Positions 31,611-39,865 of a stretch of DNA of 64,000 nucleotides are shown one piece after another; within the stretch, counting starts at the first letter, position 1, and each line of letters begins with the position of its first letter. The notes under the pieces are model-generated. The model was given only the letters and a program-made list of their open reading frames with translations. It was not told the DNA's origin and made no database searches. Source of the DNA: DATBRC01 sp036560485 (GTDB taxonomy: Bacteria > Pseudomonadota > Gammaproteobacteria > Burkholderiales > Burkholderiaceae_D); assembly GCA_036560485.1 (NCBI GenBank), contig DATBRC010000054.1, positions 186,001-250,000 of the forward strand, written 5' to 3'. Both the position numbers and the translations under genes were made by a program.

Positions 31611-32747
31611 TCAACCAAGCTTACGAGCCAAGTCCCTAGCGCGTAAGTTCGTATACCCGCGAAGCATTGACAAAGTTTTATGACCCGTCATTGACGACAC
31701 TTCCATGATGTCGAGCCCCTTTTCAAAATAGCGGCTAGTCGCCTCTCTACGACTGTCGTGAAGTCGAAGGTCAACAAGAAATCCGTCCCTTGGTACACAC
31801 CCATTTTGAAGACAATGTTCGCGATAGGCCTTTAGCGCACGTTTCTTGGCCTCCTCAAATGCGCACCTAATCATCTCCGGTTTAAGTGGAAATACCTTAC
31901 GCAACGTCGCTTTTCCGATTTGGACGTCCTTATTGTCTACGGCTGCTTTTATCAACGGCTCTAGTATTGCTATTGCCCGAGAAGATAGGCCAATGACTCG
32001 ATCTTCACCATTCTTCGTATCGTAAAGTGCTGCGGTCTTTGCAGATAGATCGATGTCCTTTACCCGCAATCGAAGAACCTCACCGCGGCGACAGGCTGTC
32101 TCAATTAAAAACTCAAAGACTGGCAAAATTAACGGATTGCGAGCGTTGCGAAGTTCCGCCACGAGATATTCATGCTCGTCTAGTTCAATTCGACGGCTGC
32201 GCATACGTGCAGGTCGCGGCAATTCAATTGTTTTTATCGGATTCTGCAGATCCCTGCACCATCGTTTCGTGACGGCGGTTTTAAATAAATGGCTAATTAG
32301 CATCAGATATTTTCTGACCGTTGTGTCGGATAGTGACTTACTCAACTCACGCTTCAGTTTCTCAATCGCATCACCATCAACCAAAAAAATAGGCAGGTTA
32401 GAAAAGCTCTTAAATCGCTGCAATTTGCCAATTGTGTAAGTTTCTTCTCTGCACCCCTTCTTATGGATGGTAACCTCTTTTCTATAACGTTCTAGCAGAC
32501 TGCTCACCGTCAAATTAGCCTCTTTCTTTTTATCGATTTTGGCGCGCAATACCATTTCTTGAGTTCGATCGGTTGATTTGCCTGCGCGCAACAAATCACG
32601 ATAGGCACGTGCCTCATCGATTGAAAAAAATGTCTCATTTATGTAGGTGTCGCCAACTTTCATTCTGACGCGAAAGCTGTATCCGTCTGTTCTAGCTTCA
32701 ATATTGCGTTCAATTTTTCGATCCTTTTTGTTCGGGCTTCGTTTCAT
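31611..32747 (-). CDS. int: Tyrosine site-specific recombinase (integrase)
   Basis: 378-residue phage-type integrase. An N-terminal arm-binding domain (YSFRVRMKVGDTYINE) and SAM-like core-binding region (residues of about 80-170) precede the catalytic domain. Catalytic residues are visible: Arg in ETACRRGEVLRLRV, the RLHDSRREATSRYF box, His in SSMTGHKTLSML and the nucleophile Tyr in RGYTNLRARDLA. It ends 161 aa after the first catalytic Arg, as usual. It lies about 100 bp from attR, transcribed away from it, and is the enzyme expected to have recombined the 57-bp tRNA-Leu core. It appears intact. Confidence 0.93.
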   Translation of the reverse strand: MKRSPNKKDRKIERNIEARTDGYSFRVRMKVGDTYINETFFSIDEARAYRDLLRAGKSTDRTQEMVLRAKIDKKKEANLTVSSLLERYRKEVTIHKKGCREETYTIGKLQRFKSFSNLPIFLVDGDAIEKLKRELSKSLSDTTVRKYLMLISHLFKTAVTKRWCRDLQNPIKTIELPRPARMRSRRIELDEHEYLVAELRNARNPLILPVFEFLIETACRRGEVLRLRVKDIDLSAKTAALYDTKNGEDRVIGLSSRAIAILEPLIKAAVDNKDVQIGKATLRKVFPLKPEMIRCAFEEAKKRALKAYREHCLQNGCVPRDGFLVDLRLHDSRREATSRYFEKGLDIMEVSSMTGHKTLSMLRGYTNLRARDLARKLG

Positions 32748-32850
32748 CTTAAATCCTCGTTTTGTCCTGCTTTGTCCTGAAATAAGGATACGAGAAGGTA
32801 AAATTGCCTGGAAGTCCTTGCTGGTACTCAGTTTCGCTGATTCTCGGGTC

Positions 32851-32907
32851 GGGACTCAAAATCCCCCGCCGCAAGGCGTGCCGGTTCGAGTCCGGCCCCG
32901 GGCACCA
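32851..32907 (+). repeat. attR: 57-bp tRNA-Leu 3' repeat
   Basis: Matches 17570-17626 in 56 of 57 positions. It begins in the anticodon stem and ends at CCA. No upstream half of a tRNA is present, so it is the distal att site and not a second tRNA gene. Confidence 0.93.
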
Positions 32908-32924
32908 CAATGCATTGAATGAAC

Positions 32925-32948
32925 ACGCACCCAACGAGGTGCGTTTTT
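32925..32948 (+). terminator. Ancestral tRNA-Leu terminator beyond attR
   Basis: Stem ACGCACC / GGTGCGT with loop CAACGA and five T. It has the same stem as the hairpin after the intact tRNA (17644-17667) but a different loop and flank. Confidence 0.8.
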
Positions 32949-33024
32949 CATTTGTGGTGTCAAATCAGATTTGTTGGCGAAATGCTTATAATGGATTCCT
33001 GAATATTCAGGAGTGCACACAACC

Positions 33025-33927
33025 ATGCCCGTCTCGCTCGACAATTTACTGGTTATCGGCATTTCTTCCCGTGCGTTATTTGATCTGGAAGCGGAAGAGG
33101 CTATTTTTCGCAATCAAGGTCTTGATGCGTATCGACAGCATCAGCTTGAAAATGAAAATCAGATACTGAAGCTCGGCTCCGGTTTTGCGTTGGTACGCGC
33201 ACTGCTGAAATTGAATGAGCTGACACACAATCGACGCTTTGTCGAAGTCGTCATCATGTCACGCAATTCATCTGAAACATCGATGCGCATTTTCAATTCG
33301 ATCGCACATTACGGTCTCGACATTACGCGCGCCGTGTTGTCCGGCGGCGCATCGCTTGCGCCATACCTGCAAGCATTCAATGTCAGTTTGTTTTTATCGT
33401 TGCATGAAGACGATGTGCAAGCAGCGATCAACTCGGGCGTTGCATCGGCTTTGCTGTACCAAAAACCGGACAACGCGTTGGAAGAACTCGATCAAATCAG
33501 GATTGCGTTCGACGGTGATGCGGTGATTTTTTCTGATGAATCGGAACGGATTTTTCAGACACAGGGCATCGAAGCATTCGAGAATCACGAACGCCAGAAT
33601 GCAAAGAATCCCCTACCAGCCGGCCCGTTTGCGCGCTTGCTTAAAGCGCTCTCGTTCATTCAAAACAATTTCAAGAATGCCGATGGCCGCACCGCGCCGA
33701 TTCGCACCGCACTGGTCACTGCGCGTTCATCGCCTGCGCATGAGCGCGTGATCCGCACGCTGCGCGCTTGGGATATCGCGATTGACGAAACGTTCTTTAT
33801 GGGCGGGGTTGCAAAGTCGGCTGTACTTGCTGCCTTCAAGCCGCATATGTTTTTTGATGATCAGCCTGGGCATTGCGATCGTGCTTCAACTCTGGTGCAA
33901 ACGGGACGGGTGCTTTTGAAAAGTTGA
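33025..33927 (+). CDS. 5'-nucleotidase, NT5C1 family
   Basis: 300-residue cytosolic nucleotidase of the vertebrate cN-I-like family that is common in proteobacteria; it would hydrolyse nucleoside monophosphates. Conserved blocks: VIGISSRALFDLEAEE, KLNELTHNRRFVEVVIMSRN, IAFDGDAVIFSDESE (the HAD-like metal site) and FFDDQPGHC. The ATG at 33025 gives the family N terminus MPVSLDNLLVIG; an earlier ATG at 33013 is possible. First chromosomal gene to the right of the element. Confidence 0.88.
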   Translation: MPVSLDNLLVIGISSRALFDLEAEEAIFRNQGLDAYRQHQLENENQILKLGSGFALVRALLKLNELTHNRRFVEVVIMSRNSSETSMRIFNSIAHYGLDITRAVLSGGASLAPYLQAFNVSLFLSLHEDDVQAAINSGVASALLYQKPDNALEELDQIRIAFDGDAVIFSDESERIFQTQGIEAFENHERQNAKNPLPAGPFARLLKALSFIQNNFKNADGRTAPIRTALVTARSSPAHERVIRTLRAWDIAIDETFFMGGVAKSAVLAAFKPHMFFDDQPGHCDRASTLVQTGRVLLKS

Positions 33928-33964
33928 GCAATATTCAAACAATAAATTCAAACAAGGGGGATTT

Positions 33965-34303
33965 ATGCAAGACGCAATGATTACAACGGCATTTGAATTA
34001 TCAGGCTATACCATCACCAAAAATCTCGGCGTCGTGCGCGGCATTACTGTTCGCTCTCGGTCGATAGTGGGAAATATTTTCGGCGCATTGCAGTCTCTGT
34101 TCGGCGGTAATATCACGATCTATACCGAACTGTGTGAACAAGCAAGAACAGAGGCATATGAATTGATGTGCCGCCAGGCCAGAGTACGCGGCGCCAATGC
34201 GGTGATTGCAATGCACTATGACGCGACTGAAGTGATGGCGGGGCTTACTGAAGTTTTATGCTACGGCACAGCGGTGTTAGTAACGCCAATCGAAAAGCAA
34301 TAA
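33965..34303 (+). CDS. YbjQ/UPF0145 family protein
   Basis: 112-residue protein of the YbjQ (heavy-metal-binding domain, DUF74) family, forming pentameric rings in known structures. GYTITKNLGVVRGITVRS, EARTEAYELMCRQARVRGAN and CYGTAVLV are characteristic. AAGGGGG precedes the ATG. Function in the cell is not established. Confidence 0.88.
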   Translation: MQDAMITTAFELSGYTITKNLGVVRGITVRSRSIVGNIFGALQSLFGGNITIYTELCEQARTEAYELMCRQARVRGANAVIAMHYDATEVMAGLTEVLCYGTAVLVTPIEKQ

Positions 34304-34325
34304 TTTACTGGCATCCTGAATTGAA

Positions 34326-34359
34326 AAAGCCGTCCATTCATTATTCAGTGAACGGCTTT
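34326..34359. terminator. Bidirectional terminator between ybjQ-like gene and maeB
   Basis: Stem AAGCCGTCCA / TGAACGGCTT (one mismatch) with a T-run on the minus strand, so it is strongest for maeB and weaker for the plus-strand gene. Confidence 0.65.
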
Positions 34360-34379
34360 CATTAACAACGCAGACTACT

Positions 34380-36692
34380 CTAACGCTGCGCAACCGCATC
34401 CACCACGCACAACGCCGCCATATTCACAATCCGCCGCACTGTTGCGGATGGCGTCAAGATATGAACCGGCTTGGCACAACCAAGCAAAATTGGCCCGATT
34501 GCAATCCCGTTACCGGCAGCCGTCTTCAGCAGGTTGTAAGAAATATTTGCCGCATCGATATTCGGCAATACCAGTAAATTGGCATCCCCCTTTAATCTCG
34601 AATTCGGCATCATCTTTTTCAACAGATCGGAATCGAGTGCCGTATCGCCATGCATCTCGCCATCCACTTCCAGATCCGGCGCTTTTTGTTGAAGCAGTTT
34701 CAGCACTGCGCGCATTTTTTTTGCCGATTCACTATCACTCGTACCAAAATTCGAATGTGACAGTAAGGCAACACGCGGCATCAATCCGAAGCGACGCATT
34801 TCTTCAGCGGCCAATAAAGTAATTTCAGCCAGCTCTTCGGCACTTGGATTTTCATTGACGTGTGTATCGACCAATACAAGCTGACGGTCAGGCAAAATAA
34901 GCGCATTCATCGCGGCATATACATTCACGCCTTCACGTTTGCCAAGCACTTGTTCAATGTAATTTAAATGCGATCCGGTCGTGCTGTAAGTGCCGCAAAT
35001 CATGCCATCGGCATCGCCCTTATGGATCATCATCGATCCGATCAAAGTATGACGACGACGCATTTCCAGTTTGGCATATTGTTCTGTCACGCCTTTACGG
35101 CAAGTCATCGCAAAATAGGTTTGCCAATAGTCGCGATAATGCGAATCGAATTCCGGATTGATCATCGAAAAATCGACGTTCGCCTTCAACCGCAAACCGA
35201 ATTTCTTGATGCGTTGTTCCAGCACGGCTGGACGCCCGACCAGGATCGGCTGCACCAATCCTTCGTCCACCAAAATTTGCACTGCACGCAGCACGCGCTC
35301 ATCTTCCCCTTCTGCAAACACAATCCGCTTCTTCGCTGCCGGTGCTTTCTTCGCAATCTGGAAGATCGGCTTCATGAAGGTGCCGCTGTGATAAACAAAT
35401 TGCTGCAAACGATCGGTATACGCTTGCATGTCCTTGATCGGGCGTGCCGCAACACCGGAGCTCTCTGCCGCTTTGGCCACCGCCATCGCAATATTGATCA
35501 TCAAGCGAGGATCAAATGGTTTCGGAATAATGTATTCGGGACCGAATGAGAGATTGGTATCTCCATATGTCATCGCGACCACATCGGATTGCTCGGCTTG
35601 CGCCAGCTCAGCAATCGCACGCACTGCGGCAATTTCCATCTCGCGTGTGATAGTCGTCGCACCGCAATCGAGTGCACCGCGGAATATATACGGGAAGCAC
35701 AGCACGTTATTGACCTGATTCGGATAGTCAGAGCGCCCCGTTGCGATGATCGCATCAGTCCGTACTGCCTTCACTTCTTCCGGCAAAATTTCGGGAGTCG
35801 GATTGGCAAGCGCCAATACCAATGGTTTCGCTGCCATGTCCTTGACCATTTGCGGCTTCAGTACACCACCTGCAGAAAGGCCGAGGAAGATGTCGGCGCC
35901 AGGAATCACTTCAGCCAGTGAACGTGCCTTGGTGTTTTGTGCAAAACGTTCCTTGTCAGGGTCCATCAGCTCGGCACGGCCTTTATACACGACACCTGCC
36001 AAGTCTGTGACAAAAATGTTTTCGATGGGGAAACCCAGTTCGACAATCAAGTCCAGGCACGCCAGCGCTGCCGCGCCTGCACCTGACACAACCAATTTGC
36101 ATTTCTTGATATCTTTGCCGACGATTTTCAGTCCATTCAAAATCGCCGCACCAACGATAATCGCAGTGCCATGTTGATCGTCATGGAACACCGGTATCTT
36201 CATCCGGTTACGCAGTTTGCGTTCGATATAAAAGCACTCAGGCGCCTTGATGTCTTCCAGATTGATGCCGCCGAAAGTCGGCTCCAACGCGGCGATGATG
36301 TCGCACAGCTTGTCGGGATCCGATTCATTGATTTCAATATCGAATACATCAATACCTGCGAACTTTTTGAACAGGACGCCCTTGCCTTCCATCACAGGCT
36401 TCGACGCTAACGGGCCGATGTTGCCTAAACCAAGCACAGCCGTACCGTTGGTGATCACCGCGACCAAATTGCCACGTGCAGTGTATTTGAAAGCATTCGC
36501 CGGATCGACGACGATTTCTTCGCATGCTGCTGCCACGCCTGGTGAATAAGCCAGCGCCAAATCGCGTTGGTTGGTCAGTTGCTTGGTGGGGGTAACGCTG
36601 ATTTTTCCCGGTGTGGGAAATTCATGATATTCAAGTGCTGCCTGACGTAACTGCTGGCGCAGCTCCTCTTTTTTATCAATGATGGAGTCCAT
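34380..36692 (-). CDS. maeB: NADP-dependent malic enzyme (MaeB type)
   Basis: 770-residue enzyme converting malate to pyruvate and CO2 with NADP reduction. The N-terminal malic domain (YSPGVAAACEEI, DDQHGTAIIVGAAILNGL) and Rossmann domain (VVSGAGAAALACLDL) are followed from about residue 430 by a phosphotransacetylase-like domain (FAEGEDERVLRAVQI), which is regulatory in this class. Length agrees with E. coli MaeB. The start at 36692 gives MDSIIDKKEELRQQLRQ close to the family N terminus; an ATG at 36725 is an alternative, and neither has a strong Shine-Dalgarno. Confidence 0.94.
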   Translation of the reverse strand: MDSIIDKKEELRQQLRQAALEYHEFPTPGKISVTPTKQLTNQRDLALAYSPGVAAACEEIVVDPANAFKYTARGNLVAVITNGTAVLGLGNIGPLASKPVMEGKGVLFKKFAGIDVFDIEINESDPDKLCDIIAALEPTFGGINLEDIKAPECFYIERKLRNRMKIPVFHDDQHGTAIIVGAAILNGLKIVGKDIKKCKLVVSGAGAAALACLDLIVELGFPIENIFVTDLAGVVYKGRAELMDPDKERFAQNTKARSLAEVIPGADIFLGLSAGGVLKPQMVKDMAAKPLVLALANPTPEILPEEVKAVRTDAIIATGRSDYPNQVNNVLCFPYIFRGALDCGATTITREMEIAAVRAIAELAQAEQSDVVAMTYGDTNLSFGPEYIIPKPFDPRLMINIAMAVAKAAESSGVAARPIKDMQAYTDRLQQFVYHSGTFMKPIFQIAKKAPAAKKRIVFAEGEDERVLRAVQILVDEGLVQPILVGRPAVLEQRIKKFGLRLKANVDFSMINPEFDSHYRDYWQTYFAMTCRKGVTEQYAKLEMRRRHTLIGSMMIHKGDADGMICGTYSTTGSHLNYIEQVLGKREGVNVYAAMNALILPDRQLVLVDTHVNENPSAEELAEITLLAAEEMRRFGLMPRVALLSHSNFGTSDSESAKKMRAVLKLLQQKAPDLEVDGEMHGDTALDSDLLKKMMPNSRLKGDANLLVLPNIDAANISYNLLKTAAGNGIAIGPILLGCAKPVHILTPSATVRRIVNMAALCVVDAVAQR

Positions 36693-36940
36693 CTTGTGGT
36701 CTTCTTTATAACGTGCAGAAGCCATTCATTTTATCAGAGGGCAACTTCTTTTTTACTACGTATTTATACGTCCTCACCTACCTCAATTTCTTCTGCAATA
36801 TCGGTTATCAAAAACCAAATAAATGAGAATGCTATTAAATTCATTAAAACAATCAATTTTATAAATCAATGAATTATCTCTACGATGAAGCTCATGCCGA
36901 TTGTATTTAATCAATCATGAATTTTCATAAGGAGAACACC

Positions 36941-37423
36941 ATGCCAAATAAAACACCTTCAGTAACGATTACCAACCTTGAATCTGCCTTCGCCGGCGAA
37001 TCGATGGCACACATCAAATACCGCTATTTCGCCAAACTGGCGCGCGAAGCTGGCGCTGAAGATATCGCCAGAATTTTTGAAGAAACCGCCGATCAAGAAG
37101 TCATGCATGCATTCGGTCATCTCGACTTGCTGTATCCAAAATCGCAATTAACGCCGACCAAGGCGCTCGAAATAGCAATCGAAGGCGAAACCTATGAATA
37201 CACAGAAATGTATCCAAAGTTCCGCCATCTGGCTGTCGAAGAAGGCAACCACGCTGCCGTAGCAGAATACGATGAGCAAATCGCCGAATCGAAGGAGCAT
37301 GCGGCAAATTTCAAACGCACACTGGAAATCGCAGCCAAGCGTTTTGCCGCATTGGCGAAAGTAGAAGAGCGCCATGCCAATCAGTATCGCGCGGCCCTCG
37401 CTACTGCACTGGAAAAAGCATAA
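36941..37423 (+). CDS. Rubrerythrin-like diiron protein
   Basis: 160-residue ferritin-like four-helix protein with the diiron ligands in ESMAHIKYRYFAKLAREAG (Glu), EETADQEVMHAFGH (ExxxxExxxH), ETYEYTEMYPKF and KVEERHANQY (ExxH). It would reduce hydrogen peroxide in the cytoplasm. Unlike classical rubrerythrin it has no C-terminal rubredoxin domain; a separate rubredoxin gene follows 45 bp downstream. AAGGAG precedes the ATG at 36941; the upstream ATG at 36917 is not used. Confidence 0.9.
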   Translation: MPNKTPSVTITNLESAFAGESMAHIKYRYFAKLAREAGAEDIARIFEETADQEVMHAFGHLDLLYPKSQLTPTKALEIAIEGETYEYTEMYPKFRHLAVEEGNHAAVAEYDEQIAESKEHAANFKRTLEIAAKRFAALAKVEERHANQYRAALATALEKA

Positions 37424-37468
37424 GCAATTATTTCCCACATCGCTGAATAAATTATTGAGAGGATCAAC

Positions 37469-37633
37469 ATGAAGACATATCAATGCATCGTCTGCGGTTT
37501 TATCTATGACGAAGCAGCCGGCATGCCGGAAGACGGCATCATCGCTGGAACCAAATGGGATGACATTCCAGCTGATTGGGCATGCCCGGATTGCGGCGTG
37601 GCCAAGGCTGATTTCGACATGGTGCAAATCTAA
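37469..37633 (+). CDS. Rubredoxin
   Basis: 54-residue iron protein: MKTYQCIVCGFIYDEAAG and WACPDCGVAKADF contain the two C-x2-C pairs that hold one iron. AGAGGA lies upstream of the ATG. It lies 45 bp after the rubrerythrin gene and probably supplies it with electrons in the peroxide-reducing pathway. Length is the family norm. Confidence 0.95.
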   Translation: MKTYQCIVCGFIYDEAAGMPEDGIIAGTKWDDIPADWACPDCGVAKADFDMVQI

Positions 37634-37817
37634 GAACCTGAGCAGTATCTTTTTGGCAGGTACGCAGCCAAGAGAACCGGCTACCATTGGCGCATGGCTC
37701 GCGGTTACACAACGGCGAAAGAAGTGCGCAAACATGGGATTACCGCTTTCAGGAAATCAATTGATCGATAATTGTTGCGTTTGATTGCATCGCTGACTGA
37801 AATCATTCGGTACAATC

Positions 37818-38801
37818 ATGAGCATGTTGTCCGAATTCGATCTCATCGCGCAGTTCTTCACGCGGCCCTCGGCTCACGATCATCACGCTGATCGTGTTGC
37901 ACTCGGCATCGGCGACGACTGCGCACTACTCACTCCGTCAGCCGGCATGCAACTCGCGATTTCTTGCGACATGCTGGTCGAAGGACGTCATTTTTTTGCT
38001 AGGGCAGATCCAACGCAACTTGGCCATAAAAGTCTGGCCGTCAATTTATCCGATCTGGCTGCGATGGGCGCCAAACCATTAGCATTCACACTGGCACTGG
38101 CGCTTCCGGAAGCCAATCCAGCTTGGCTCGCCCCATTTGCACAAGGCTTGTTTGCGATAGCCGATCAATATGATTGCGCACTGATCGGCGGCGATACAAC
38201 CAAAGGACCGCTCAATATCTGCATCACAATTTTTGGTGAGCTGCCTGCAGGGAAAGCGCTGCGTCGTTCTGCTGCGCAAGCAGGCGATGACATTTGGATC
38301 TCAGGCACGCTAGGCGATGCGCGTCTGGCCTTGGCAGCTTATAACAACGAAATCGCACTCGATGCTGCCACACAATCGAGTGCAGCAATCCGATTGCATA
38401 CCCCGACACCACGCATCGCACTCGGTTTGGCATTGCGTGGCATTGCCCATGCAGCGATCGACATATCGGATGGTTTGATTGGAGATCTTGGGCATATTCT
38501 GAAAGCATCCCGTTTAGGCGCAACGTTGGATGTCGATGCCTTGCCTGCCGGACCGATGCTGGAAATGCAATCGCCGGATATCCAGCGTCGCTTCACACTG
38601 GCAGGCGGCGATGATTATGAATTGTGTTTTACCGCCACAGCCACGCAACGCGATGCTATCCTTGCAGCTGCACAGTCTGCCGGCACGCCTGTCACACGTG
38701 TCGGCACGGTGGAAACTTCACCCGGCTTGCGTTTGATTGACGCTGCAGGCAAACCATTGGATTTACAACTTACCTCTTTCGATCATTTCACATCGTCATG
38801 A
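37818..38801 (+). CDS. thiL: Thiamine-monophosphate kinase
   Basis: 327-residue ATP-dependent enzyme making thiamine diphosphate from thiamine monophosphate. Conserved blocks GIGDDCALL, DMLVEGRHF, NLSDLAAMGAKP, GGDTTKG and SDGLIGDLGHIL are all present. Its stop overlaps the pgpA start (ATGA), so they are translationally coupled. A second ATG at 37824 is an equally possible start. Confidence 0.95.
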   Translation: MSMLSEFDLIAQFFTRPSAHDHHADRVALGIGDDCALLTPSAGMQLAISCDMLVEGRHFFARADPTQLGHKSLAVNLSDLAAMGAKPLAFTLALALPEANPAWLAPFAQGLFAIADQYDCALIGGDTTKGPLNICITIFGELPAGKALRRSAAQAGDDIWISGTLGDARLALAAYNNEIALDAATQSSAAIRLHTPTPRIALGLALRGIAHAAIDISDGLIGDLGHILKASRLGATLDVDALPAGPMLEMQSPDIQRRFTLAGGDDYELCFTATATQRDAILAAAQSAGTPVTRVGTVETSPGLRLIDAAGKPLDLQLTSFDHFTSS

Positions 38802-39322
38802 CTACACTGGAACCAGGCCAAACCGCTTACGTTGCCAAACCCACATCCCGTTTCATGCTGTCGCACCCGTTGCATATTTTGGCGCAAGGTTTCGGCAGCG
38901 GCCTGGCGCCGTTCATGCCTGGCACATTTGGCACCTTGTTTGCCTGGCTATCCTTTGCAGTATTGTCGTCGCGCTGGCCAGATTTTTTTACAGAACAAAA
39001 TTGGGGCATTATCATTGTCGTAGGTTTTGTAATCGGTATCTGGGCTTGCAGTGTCACCGGCCGCGACCTGGGTATTGCGGATCATGGCAGCATGGTATGG
39101 GATGAAATCATTGCGTTCTGGCTGGTCTTGATATTTGTCATGCCCGCGGATTTCGGCACCCAATTCTGGGCATTTATCTGGTTCCGTTTTTTTGATATGG
39201 TTAAGCCTGCGCCGATCGGTTATTTCGACCGCAGATTCAAAGGCGGCTTCGGTGTCATGTGGGATGACATCATGGCGGCGTTTTATACCTTGCTGTTATT
39301 TGCTTTGTGGCGTGTAATTTAA
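38798..39322 (+). CDS. pgpA: Phosphatidylglycerophosphatase A
   Basis: 174-residue integral membrane phosphatase converting phosphatidylglycerophosphate to phosphatidylglycerol. FMPGTFGTL, the active-site WDEIIAFWLVL and WFRFFDMVKPAPIGYFDR match PgpA, with about four membrane segments. It overlaps thiL and is followed by the cinA-type gene, a conserved proteobacterial order. Confidence 0.93.
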   Translation: MTTLEPGQTAYVAKPTSRFMLSHPLHILAQGFGSGLAPFMPGTFGTLFAWLSFAVLSSRWPDFFTEQNWGIIIVVGFVIGIWACSVTGRDLGIADHGSMVWDEIIAFWLVLIFVMPADFGTQFWAFIWFRFFDMVKPAPIGYFDRRFKGGFGVMWDDIMAAFYTLLLFALWRVI

Positions 39323-39347
39323 ATTAAATAAAATCCGAGGAATCATC

Positions 39348-39833
39348 ATGACCGACATCATCGAACTGGCAACACGCACAGGCCGCACTCTCAAAGCGAA
39401 AAATTTGTTATTGGTCACAGCCGAATCCTGCACCGGAGGCGGCGTTGCCCAGGCGATTACTGAAATCGCCGGTTCATCAGATTGGTTTGACTGCGGATTC
39501 ATTGCATATTCCAACGCCTCAAAAACGGAAATGCTCGATGTCTCTGCAGCCTTGATCGCACAACATGGAACAGTGAGTGAAGAAGTCGCAGCCGCGATGG
39601 CAACTGGAGCCATTGCCAATAGCAATGCGCATGTCAGCTTGGCGACCACAGGTATCGCCGGTCCCGGCGGCGCCGTGCCCGGCAAGCCGGTAGGCACAGT
39701 TTGTTTTGCCTGGGCTAAAGGCGATAACGTGCACACCGAGCGCCTGGTATTGAGCGGGGATCGTCATGCTGTCCGCGAGCAAACGGTAGTACATGCATTG
39801 CAAGGATTATTGCGCTTTCTGGAAGCTGCTTAA
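39348..39833 (+). CDS. pncC: Nicotinamide-nucleotide amidase (CinA C-terminal domain type)
   Basis: 161-residue deamidase of the pyridine nucleotide cycle converting NMN to nicotinate mononucleotide. TAESCTGGGVAQAIT and GIAGPGGAVPGKPVGTVCFAW are the family signatures. It is the stand-alone domain without the COG1058 half found in full-length CinA. GAGG precedes the ATG. Third gene of the thiL-pgpA-pncC run. Confidence 0.92.
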   Translation: MTDIIELATRTGRTLKAKNLLLVTAESCTGGGVAQAITEIAGSSDWFDCGFIAYSNASKTEMLDVSAALIAQHGTVSEEVAAAMATGAIANSNAHVSLATTGIAGPGGAVPGKPVGTVCFAWAKGDNVHTERLVLSGDRHAVREQTVVHALQGLLRFLEAA

Positions 39834-39865
39834 CATCTATCTAGCGTACTACGGCTGCAGCAGGA

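Larger units (their letters stand above)
17627..32907. mobile_element. 15.3-kb integrative and mobilizable element in tRNA-Leu(CAA)
   Basis: Bounded by the 57-bp att repeats, with a tyrosine integrase gene just inside the right end. It carries a MOBQ-type relaxase gene, a MobC-like gene, an oriT-like site, a ColE2-type replicase with an ori-like motif, regulators and cargo for exported proteins, but no type IV secretion genes. It would therefore depend on a helper conjugation system. The cargo is visibly more AT-rich than the flanks. A third degenerate att-like sequence at 19794-19843 suggests it is composite. The loss of the relaxase start codon and the frameshifted IS copy suggest partial decay. 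Confidence 0.87.

Noticed and set aside
32851..32907. A second tRNA-Leu gene at the right end of the element.
   Set aside because: Only the 3' two-thirds are present; the acceptor 5' strand and D-arm are missing. It is attR.
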